Part shown: positions 1 through 5,074 of the stretch, piece by piece
Position numbering within the stretch: the first letter of the stretch is position 1
How the letters are laid out: each line of letters opens with the position of its first letter
Source of the DNA: CAZIVO01 sp964542765
Lineage (GTDB): Bacteria; Planctomycetota; UBA1135; UBA2386
Reading direction: 5' to 3'
Length of the DNA stretch: 5,084 nucleotides
Assembly: GCA_964542765.1 (NCBI GenBank)
Contig: CAZIVO010000165.1
Span: forward strand, 1-5,084
The notes under the pieces: generated by a model
Told to the model about the DNA's origin: nothing
The model's database searches: none
Seen by the model: the letters and a program-made list of their open reading frames with translations, nothing else
Translations under genes and position numbers: made by a program

Positions 1-567
1 GACTACGCGCCTTATTACGGAGCCTCCTACTACAGCTCTCCTCCTTACATCGAGCGTGCCAGCATCCCCGGAGGCTCTGACGCTGCCGCCGCCAAGCGCG
101 GATCCGAGGAGTTGCTCGTCGAGCGCCACATCTCGCTCGGCGACTTCTACTTCAAGGAAAATCGTTTCGACGAAGCAGCGGAAAGCTATCTGAGAGCCCT
201 CACCTACGCACCCGAAGACGCAAGCTTGCACTTCATCCTGGCAGATGCTCTCTTCGCATCGGGAGACTACCACTATGCGGCATTCATCCTGACCAAAGCA
301 GTCAAGATTGACCCCGAGATCGTTCTCGCAAAAGCTGACAAGCGTGAGTTCTACTCGGACGTGAAGCTCTTCTACAAACAGATGGGCACCCTACGAACAT
401 ACATCGCCGAGCACCCCTACGACCACGCAGCTAACCTGGTGCTTGGCTACAACTTGAAGTTCTCCGGCTACCCCGAAGGAGCTCGCAAGGCCTTCCTCAA
501 GGTTCTGGAAATCGATGAGGGAAATGCCACCGCACAGGCTTTCCTCGACGCGCTTCGCGACTCGTAG
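1..567 (+). CDS. TPR-repeat protein, C-terminal part (5' end outside window)
   Basis: The reading frame is open from the first base of the window to a TAG at 565-567, giving 188 visible residues, so the gene begins upstream. The TTG at 112 is not a convincing start because the frame continues before it. The visible N-terminal part (residues 1-35) is a low-complexity stretch rich in Tyr, Ser, Pro and Ala. After it come helical repeats of tetratricopeptide type: about 42-73 (LGDFYFKENRFDEAAESYLR), about 75-106 (ADALFASGDYHYAAF, ending in the typical IDP), and about 142-175 (LGYNLKFSGYPEGARKAF). A less regular helical linker lies at 107-140. TPR arrays are protein-interaction scaffolds. Nothing catalytic is visible and the partner is unknown. 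A second in-frame stop (TGA, 574-576) follows two codons after the TAG. The repeat assignment is firm; the function of the whole protein cannot be given. Confidence 0.85.
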   Translation, partial: DYAPYYGASYYSSPPYIERASIPGGSDAAAAKRGSEELLVERHISLGDFYFKENRFDEAAESYLRALTYAPEDASLHFILADALFASGDYHYAAFILTKAVKIDPEIVLAKADKREFYSDVKLFYKQMGTLRTYIAEHPYDHAANLVLGYNLKFSGYPEGARKAFLKVLEIDEGNATAQAFLDALRDS

Positions 568-613
568 CCCGGCTGACCCAGGCCCAGTTCACCGGATCGG
601 CGGTTCAGGTTTG

Positions 614-638
614 GGGTTAGCTCCCGGGGAGGCTACCC
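614..638 (+). terminator. Possible hairpin after the TPR gene
   Basis: Positions 614-624 and 628-638 form an imperfect inverted repeat: ten base pairs with one bulged base on each side and a 3-base CGG loop. It lies 46 bases after the TPR stop and 25 bases before the next start. No T-run follows, so it is not a classical intrinsic terminator. It could be a weak terminator or a leader structure of the acyl-CoA dehydrogenase mRNA. Low certainty. Confidence 0.3.
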
Positions 639-663
639 TCGGCACCCCCACCCGGATCTAACC

Positions 664-1839
664 ATGCGCCGACGAATCGATCACTACCTGCAGGACCTCC
701 TGCCTTCCGACAAGTTCGACTTCTACTCGGTGATCCGCGACTTCACCGACCACGAAATCGCTCCACACATCCTGGAATGGGAGCGCGGACACTCGCTCGT
801 CCCCGACGACTGTATCGCCAAGATGGCTGAAATAGGCCTGTTCGGCCTGCCCATCGAAGAGGATTACGGGGGCCAAGGTGGCGACCAAACCGACTTGATA
901 CTCATGGGCTTGGCAATGGCCTACCACAGTCAATCGGTAGCGATCACCCCCGGCGCCGCCCTCTCTCTGGGAGCTAAGCCCCTTCAGCTCTGCGGTACCG
1001 AAGAGCAAAAGCGCATGCACCTTCCCGATCTTGCGGCAGGAAAACGCATGTTCGTCTTCGGCCTGTCGGAGCCTGGTCGCGGTTCCGATGCTGCAAACCC
1101 ACAAGTCACGGCCAAGAAGTCAGGTACGGCTTGGATCATCAACGGAGAGAAATGCTGGTCGACGAATGCCAAATGGGCCAGCCACGTGGTGGTACACGCA
1201 CTGACCGACCCCGACGCCCCCAACGGCAAGCGCTCCACCTGCTTCATCGTGCCCATGGATGCGGACGGGATCAGCTACCAGGAAATGAGTGGCAAGCGCG
1301 CATGGGAACAATCGAGCACCGGTTCGATCATGTTTGACAAGGTCGAGATCGCCGAATCCTCGGTTCTTGGAGAGGTCGGTAACGGCTTCAAGGTCATGGT
1401 CACAACCCTGAACGGCGGACGGCTTTTCATCGCCAGCCTCGCCCTCGGATCACTAGCCTTCGCCCTGGACAAATGCCGTGCTTACGCCGAGGAACGCACC
1501 CAATTCGACAACCAGCCCATCGGACGTTTCCAGCGAGTCCAGGACGTGATCGTCGACATGGATATAGCACTCGAGAGAAACCTGACCTGGCTGCTTCATC
1601 TGTGCGGCCTCTACGATGCAGACCGCCTGGAGCGCGAACAGGCCGCGAAGGTCAAGGTCGACTCCAGCCGGGTTGCGAGTGATCTCCTGATTCTGGCCAT
1701 GGAGATCTGTGGCGGTGTTGCATGCCTCGACGAGTTCGGTCTCGTGCGCCATCACAACGATCTGTTCGTCACCCGCGTTGGCGAAGGTAGTAATTTTGTC
1801 CTCAAAGACCTGATCGCTCGACCACTCCGCTCGCCTTGA
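664..1839 (+). CDS. Acyl-CoA dehydrogenase family flavoprotein
   Basis: This 391-residue protein has the usual length of the acyl-CoA dehydrogenase family: cytosolic FAD enzymes that make the alpha-beta double bond in acyl-CoA thioesters and pass electrons to ETF. The three parts appear in order. The N-terminal helical domain covers about 1-128 (MAEIGLFGLPIEEDYGGQGG, 53-72). The middle beta domain has the signature GLSEPGRGSDAA (133-144), NGEKCWSTNA (160-169) and FDKVEI (224-229). The C-terminal helical domain has ERTQFDNQPIGRFQ (277-290) and EICGGVACLDEFGLVRHH (347-364). Glu374 in GEGSNF aligns with the catalytic base of the YEGT motif in short- and medium-chain enzymes, with Gly in place of the usual Tyr. 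Arg139 in the signature is also unusual. Acyl chain specificity cannot be told. The ATG at 664 is the first start after an in-frame stop at 574; only a weak GGA precedes it. The gene stands 96 bases after the TPR gene, with no other fatty-acid gene beside it. Confidence 0.95.
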   Translation: MRRRIDHYLQDLLPSDKFDFYSVIRDFTDHEIAPHILEWERGHSLVPDDCIAKMAEIGLFGLPIEEDYGGQGGDQTDLILMGLAMAYHSQSVAITPGAALSLGAKPLQLCGTEEQKRMHLPDLAAGKRMFVFGLSEPGRGSDAANPQVTAKKSGTAWIINGEKCWSTNAKWASHVVVHALTDPDAPNGKRSTCFIVPMDADGISYQEMSGKRAWEQSSTGSIMFDKVEIAESSVLGEVGNGFKVMVTTLNGGRLFIASLALGSLAFALDKCRAYAEERTQFDNQPIGRFQRVQDVIVDMDIALERNLTWLLHLCGLYDADRLEREQAAKVKVDSSRVASDLLILAMEICGGVACLDEFGLVRHHNDLFVTRVGEGSNFVLKDLIARPLRSP

Positions 1840-1858
1840 TGGGCCGCCGCCCAACGAT

Positions 1859-1883
1859 CACCCACCTGCAACACTGGTGGGTG
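1859..1883 (+). terminator. Hairpin after the acyl-CoA dehydrogenase gene
   Basis: A perfect 8-bp inverted repeat, CACCCACC (1859-1866) and GGTGGGTG (1876-1883), with a 9-base loop, begins 20 bases after the TGA stop. Position and GC-rich stem fit a transcription terminator, but no T-run follows, so termination would be of the hairpin-only or Rho-assisted kind. It separates the dehydrogenase gene from the isomerase gene and suggests separate transcripts. Confidence 0.5.
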
Positions 1884-1950
1884 CCTGGAGATCAGGTGTC
1901 CGAGCTACACCACAAGGATCAAAGACTCAGGTAACGCGAACCCCCGCCGA

Positions 1951-1959
1951 TGCTATATC
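1951..1959 (+). promoter_or_regulatory. Candidate extended -10 element before the isomerase gene
   Basis: TGCTATATC matches an extended -10 box (TGn followed by TATATC, four of six bases of the consensus hexamer). No recognisable -35 box lies 17 bases upstream. It would start a transcript near 1966 with a leader of about 28 bases before the ATG at 1994. It lies in the 154-bp gap after the hairpin at 1859-1883, where a promoter is expected. The match is short and could be chance. Confidence 0.22.
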
Positions 1960-1993
1960 CTGATGAAGAGCAACTCCCTCCTCGGTATCGCAG

Positions 1994-3052
1994 ATGAGAC
2001 TAATACTGACCACACTCTTGATCGCCGGCCATCTGCCCGCGCAAACGCCACCTGCTGATGCGGCATCGGAGAAGCCTCCTCGATCGGGCTACCGCAAGCT
2101 GGCCTATCCCGGAGACAAGGGTCGAGTTGTCGCGCGAGTAGATGGCAATGACATCACGCTCGAAAATGTGATTGCCCACATTTCTAAACGGCACGCCCCG
2201 GACATGGACAACTTCCTACGCACTCCCGCAGGAAACCTTTACTTCGACCACCCGGAACCTGCTCACTGGATCCGCTACTATGCAGACGTCGTCGCTCTTC
2301 GCGAAGAGTCTCGATACCGCAAAGTGCCTGCGAGCACGATCGAGAAAGCGCTTTCGGAATCGCTCAAAAATGCTTTCCAGAAAAACCTCGATTGGTTGGC
2401 CAAAGGCCGTGAACGCCTGAACCAAACATGGGAACCCACACAGGACTCCATCAATATCCTGCTCGATAAGTTCCAGCGCGAACATGGCTTGAAGACCGAG
2501 GCCCAAGGCTATCTGAACGCCATGATCGGCAGTGATTTCACGGAAAAACAAGCTCATCGCTACCACAGCAACAACGCCAGAATCTTCGGTGGCCGCGTGA
2601 CCTTCGCGCATATCATGATCGAGAGTCGCGATCGCTTCACCCTCGCTCTACTCGAAGGCAAATCGCGCGAGAGCGCCCTCAAGCGCATCGAAGATGTTCG
2701 CTCGCGCCTGAAAAAGGATGGGAGCAACTTCGAGGAAATCGCCAGGGCCTACTCCCAAGACCTCAAAACAGCGCCCCGGGGCGGTGTTTTGAGGGGTGCC
2801 AGCAGATTCGACCCAATGTTGCCGGCAGCGCTCTGCCGCGCCGCCTGGAATCTCCAAGACGGCAGCTGGACCGGTCCTCTGGAGAGCCCTTACGGGCTAC
2901 ATTTCGTCAAGCGTATATCTCTGAGCCAGCAACAGTTCATCCTGTTCACGCCAGCTGCTCTCCCAACGATTCGGGAGACCATGAGAAAGCACCAACAGGA
3001 AGACTTCCTGTATGAGGTCAGGAAGAAGCGGCGAGTCGAACTCCTCTACTGA
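1994..3052 (+). CDS. Exported parvulin-type peptidyl-prolyl isomerase (PpiC/SurA/PrsA-like)
   Basis: This 352-residue protein begins with a Sec-type signal peptide: Arg2, a hydrophobic core at 3-11, and a likely cleavage after LPAQ (residue 17). There is no lipobox Cys. A SurA-N-like opening follows (VVARVDGNDITLENVIAHI, 45-63) and then a helical region at about 90-195. The rotamase domain spans about 200-308: TFAHIMIE with His206, a helix at 225-241, NFEEIARAYSQD with Asp256, the Gly263-Gly264 pair, AAWNLQDGSW, and YGLHFVK with His303. The two His and the Asp match parvulin active-site positions. Such proteins isomerise X-Pro bonds and chaperone exported or outer-membrane proteins. A charged helix forms the C-terminus. 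The usual GGDLG is GGVLR here, exactly where a DNA palindrome sits. The ATG at 1994 is the only usable start after an in-frame TGA at 1964, and it has no clear ribosome binding site. The fold is certain; clients are unknown. Confidence 0.92.
   Translation: MRLILTTLLIAGHLPAQTPPADAASEKPPRSGYRKLAYPGDKGRVVARVDGNDITLENVIAHISKRHAPDMDNFLRTPAGNLYFDHPEPAHWIRYYADVVALREESRYRKVPASTIEKALSESLKNAFQKNLDWLAKGRERLNQTWEPTQDSINILLDKFQREHGLKTEAQGYLNAMIGSDFTEKQAHRYHSNNARIFGGRVTFAHIMIESRDRFTLALLEGKSRESALKRIEDVRSRLKKDGSNFEEIARAYSQDLKTAPRGGVLRGASRFDPMLPAALCRAAWNLQDGSWTGPLESPYGLHFVKRISLSQQQFILFTPAALPTIRETMRKHQQEDFLYEVRKKRRVELLY
2761..2794. repeat. 34-bp near-perfect palindrome inside the isomerase gene
   Basis: The arms CCTCAAAACAGCGCCCC (2761-2777) and GGGGCGGTGTTTTGAGG (2778-2794) are reverse complements except for one G/G pair (2771 against 2784). 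No spacer separates them. In RNA this would fold into a stem of about 15 positions with a CCGG loop. It lies wholly inside codons 256-267 of the isomerase, over the active-site Asp and the conserved Gly-Gly. Sixteen of 17 complementary pairs is far beyond chance in 5 kb. Confidence 0.9.
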
Positions 3053-3086
3053 TCGCCCGGGTCCGTGAGAAGCTTCCGCGCGCACC

Positions 3087-3128
3087 TTGGTTGAAAACCA
3101 GCCGCACGAAAGCAGGCACCTCAACCAA
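3087..3128. terminator. Possible shared terminator between convergent genes
   Basis: The 68-bp gap between two convergent stop codons holds two alternative foldings that use the same left arm. TGGTT (3088-3092) can pair with AACCA (3096-3100) over a GAA loop. TTGGTTGA (3087-3094) is also a perfect reverse complement of TCAACCAA (3121-3128), which overlaps the stop codon of the minus-strand gene. No T-run follows on either strand. The place is right for a bidirectional terminator, but the stems are short. Confidence 0.3.
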
Positions 3129-4383
3129 TGAGACTGCCGTCGAACATTCGCGTCACACCCTCGCGCACAACGGCCTCATTCACGGTGAAGCCCGAACGAG
3201 CAAGATCCTGATATCGCTCTGCGAGCACGCTGCCGATGATGTCGCGTGACCGCAGCCACTTGAATACAACCTGCTCGAGAACCCTCGCGTCCGAGTGCTG
3301 CGGCACGAAGGTCGGGCCGAGAAGATCCAACCGCATCGAGGTGATCTCTCGGATCAGGCACGGGTTGTTGACGAACCACCAGCATCCAAACGGAAGGATG
3401 TTGCCAAACTTCCTTGCCGCCACGCAGAGCTGGTGCTGATTTTCCCGGGCGAGATATGTCGCCAAAATCCTGAGATCCGGATGATCTGAGGCCAAGCGCT
3501 CAAGCGAGTCAACATCCGCAATACCAACTCCATCGCCAGCAAGCCCGAGCCGCGGATTCACCTGACGCTTCACGCCGATCATCAATGCCACGGGCAATCC
3601 AATCTCCAGCGCCACCGGCAACACAGATTCTTTCAGAAGCGTCGTCACCGAGGACTCTTCATCCGGATAGCGAAACTCCGGCCCCAAGCTGACCGCCATG
3701 TAACGCGCTCCCATGCGATCTGCCCATTCCCGCAGGTAACGTCGAACCTCCTCATGTGTGTGCGGGCCAAGGTCCTCTCCTACCTCATACCCGAGTTCGC
3801 GCAGAGCAGGCACTGCACATGGCCACTCCATGATTGCGCTGTCCAATCTCAACGCGGCATGAAAACGAGGATCACGCTCAAAGCCATCCAGCCAGATCGA
3901 TCGCTCGTCGGGGTCGAGTGGGTCGTTGGTCATGATGACCTCCCGAACTCCGGCGAGGCTAAAACTCTCATCGACCCGCTCCGCCATATCTTTGCCATCG
4001 AAGTAGGCTCGCGCCTCCCGAAGGTCCTTTGCATTCGGATCGAGGCCCAACGCAGACAGCAAAGAAACCAGGCCCGTCCCTACCTCGGATAGAGGGGGCC
4101 CCTCCACGAAGAGTTCCGTCCAGACGAGATCCGCCTGCTCGGTCTTGGAAGTCTGCCAAAATTTTTCGGGGGCCAGATCCGGGCGCGCCCGGAAGAGTTC
4201 GGCCACGTGGTAGTGATAGGTAAGCAACTCGTCGATTCCGCTGAGCAAGAGGCCTGGCATGGCGGGATCGAAGAGGTGCGTATGGATGTCACACACCGGA
4301 ATCTCGGCCATCACCTTGGCCACGATTTTGCCAACATCAGAGATCTGCATAGTACGATCGATCTTATCCCCTGACTGACTCAT
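3121..4383 (-). CDS. UxaC-like (glucuronate isomerase family) amidohydrolase
   Basis: This 420-residue protein belongs to the metal-dependent amidohydrolase superfamily and looks like the uronate isomerase (UxaC) branch, which interconverts hexuronates and keto-hexuronates in the cytosol. Near the N-terminus it has VCDIHTHLFDP with the metal-type HxH (His34, His36), then GIDELLTYHYHVAELFR (49-65), placed like the GDHYKWR region of UxaC. Further on come VIMTNDPLD (149-157), FHAALRLD (174-181), ALMIGVKRQVNPRLGLAGDG (266-285) and LARENQHQLCVAARKFGN (311-328). Near the C-terminus, FGCWWF (332-337) and QHSDARVLEQ (362-371) match the WWF and TDSRSF blocks of UxaC; Asp365 is the likely fourth metal or catalytic residue. 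It is shorter than E. coli UxaC (about 470). The start at 4383 is chosen because GGAG lies 6 bases upstream. The frame stays open to 4554, but that extension overlaps the SDR gene and looks non-coding; Met12 (4350) is an alternative. Isomerase activity is inferred, and the family may use another sugar acid. Confidence 0.85.
   Translation of the reverse strand: MSQSGDKIDRTMQISDVGKIVAKVMAEIPVCDIHTHLFDPAMPGLLLSGIDELLTYHYHVAELFRARPDLAPEKFWQTSKTEQADLVWTELFVEGPPLSEVGTGLVSLLSALGLDPNAKDLREARAYFDGKDMAERVDESFSLAGVREVIMTNDPLDPDERSIWLDGFERDPRFHAALRLDSAIMEWPCAVPALRELGYEVGEDLGPHTHEEVRRYLREWADRMGARYMAVSLGPEFRYPDEESSVTTLLKESVLPVALEIGLPVALMIGVKRQVNPRLGLAGDGVGIADVDSLERLASDHPDLRILATYLARENQHQLCVAARKFGNILPFGCWWFVNNPCLIREITSMRLDLLGPTFVPQHSDARVLEQVVFKWLRSRDIIGSVLAERYQDLARSGFTVNEAVVREGVTRMFDGSLIG
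4328..4358 (+). promoter_or_regulatory. Weak candidate promoter for the SDR gene
   Basis: TTGCCA (4328-4333, five of six matches to the -35 consensus) and TACGAT (4353-4358, four of six matches to the -10 consensus) are separated by 19 bases, slightly longer than optimal. A start near 4365 would give a leader of about 35 bases. The site lies inside the opposing UxaC-like gene, which is unavoidable because the gap between the two genes is only 16 bp. Confidence 0.22.
4353..4366. promoter_or_regulatory. Candidate operator-like palindrome near the divergent starts
   Basis: TACGATCGATCTTA is a dyad of 14 bases with 12 in complementary positions around a GATCGATC core. It lies 17 bases inside the start of the minus-strand UxaC-like gene and 34 bases before the SDR start, so a bound regulator could affect both. 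No known operator is recognised. Short dyads of this size are not rare, and no repeat copy is seen nearby. Confidence 0.2.
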
Positions 4384-4389
4384 GGTATG

Positions 4390-4398
4390 CTCCGCTCC
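4390..4398 (-). promoter_or_regulatory. Ribosome binding site of the UxaC-like gene
   Basis: On the minus strand the sequence reads GGAGCGGAG. The downstream GGAG (4393 to 4390) stands 6 bases before the ATG at 4383-4381. It is the clearest Shine-Dalgarno sequence in the window and decides the 4383 start over the upstream open frame and over Met12. It fills most of the 16-bp gap between the divergent start codons. Confidence 0.6.
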
Positions 4399-4399
4399 G

Positions 4400-5074
4400 A
4401 TGAGCCTGTTCGACTTGAGTGGCAAGACCGCGGTTATCCTGGCCGGGACAAGCACCCTGGGTAGCGCCATGGCCGAAGGCCTGGCGTGCCACGGCGCCCA
4501 TGTCGCAATCACCAGTCGCAGCCAAGACAAGGCCGCAACCACCAGCGAGGCCATCGCCCGGTCCTGTCAGGACCCCGCCCGCGTGAAGGCATTCGCCTGC
4601 GACCCTACCAGCAAGGAGGATCTCCAGCGATTGCTCGCCGACACCCTCGACTGGACGGGTAGCGTCGATGTCCTGATGCACTGCCCGGGAAAGAACAGCG
4701 CGACGCCCTTCTTCGAATTAAAAATGGAGGAGTGGGACGATATCCACGATGTGAACCTCAAGAGCGCGGTACTGGCGGCGCAAGTCTTCGGAAAGCAAAT
4801 GATCGATCAAGGCGAGGGTGGCAGCATCATCAACGTCTCATCTGTAGCAGCAGGACCGCCACTATCACGCGTCTTCTCCTATGCAGCGTCCAAGGCCGGA
4901 CTCGAAAATGTCACGCAGTTCCTGGCCCGCGAATTCGCACCCCACAGGATTCGTGTCAATGCCATCCGTCCCGGGTTCTTCCCTGCCGAGCAAAATCGGA
5001 AGATCCTCTCGCCTGATCGCATCGAAGCGATCATGCGACACACTCCAATGGAACGCTTCGGAACTCCTGAGTAG
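4400..5074 (+). CDS. Short-chain dehydrogenase/reductase, cut by an in-frame TAG
   Basis: The frame encodes 224 residues of a classical SDR (Rossmann fold, NAD(P)H oxidoreductase). Start ATG 4400 gives the usual family opening FDLSGKTAVI; ATG 4382 is in frame but adds six atypical residues and overlaps the divergent start. The catalytic set is present: Asn119 (DVNLK), Ser148 (NVSS), Tyr161 and Lys165 (YAASK). The C-terminal block RVNAIRPGFFPAEQNRKIL (185-203) with HTPMERFGTPE (214-224) resembles SDR-type D-mannonate/fructuronate oxidoreductases, which fits the divergent UxaC-like neighbour; a generic sugar or 3-oxoacyl reductase is the alternative. Two glycine motifs are degenerate: LAGTSTLG (14-21) in place of TGxxxGxG, and HCPG (94-97) in place of NNAG. 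The stop at 5072 falls about 30 residues early, at a codon where Glu is expected, and the same frame reads Leu-Gln-Gly to the window edge. It may be a broken gene or hold a base error. Catalytic residues argue it was functional. Confidence 0.8.
   Translation: MSLFDLSGKTAVILAGTSTLGSAMAEGLACHGAHVAITSRSQDKAATTSEAIARSCQDPARVKAFACDPTSKEDLQRLLADTLDWTGSVDVLMHCPGKNSATPFFELKMEEWDDIHDVNLKSAVLAAQVFGKQMIDQGEGGSIINVSSVAAGPPLSRVFSYAASKAGLENVTQFLAREFAPHRIRVNAIRPGFFPAEQNRKILSPDRIEAIMRHTPMERFGTPE

Noticed and set aside
658..1104. 148-codon open frame on the minus strand
   Set aside because: Wholly antisense to the acyl-CoA dehydrogenase, whose protein motifs are unmistakable. The translated product shows no recognisable domain; long antisense frames are common in GC-rich genes.
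1453..1854. 133-codon open frame on the minus strand
   Set aside because: Antisense to the C-terminal part of the acyl-CoA dehydrogenase gene and includes its terminator hairpin; no domain or ribosome binding site.
1963..2058. Small open frame of 31 codons overlapping the start of the isomerase gene in another frame
   Set aside because: No ribosome binding site and no recognisable sequence; it overlaps the signal-peptide coding region. An upstream-peptide role is possible but unsupported.
2216..2611. 131-codon open frame on the minus strand
   Set aside because: Antisense to the isomerase gene, which has a signal peptide and full rotamase motifs; the antisense product looks unstructured.
3754..4092. 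112-codon open frame on the plus strand
   Set aside because: Shadow of the UxaC-like gene on the other strand; no family resemblance.
4092..4104. GAGGGGGCCCCTC palindrome
   Set aside because: Arms of only six bases in a GC-rich coding stretch, expected by chance and explained by the encoded Glu-Gly-Pro-Pro.
4382..4399. Earlier ATG for the SDR
   Set aside because: It adds six residues not seen in the family, overlaps the start codon of the divergent gene and has no ribosome binding site. The ATG at 4400 gives the normal SDR opening.
4384..4554. N-terminal extension of the UxaC-like protein by 57 residues
   Set aside because: It would run through the coding start of the divergent SDR, looks like random translation, and a good GGAG stands just before the ATG at 4383.
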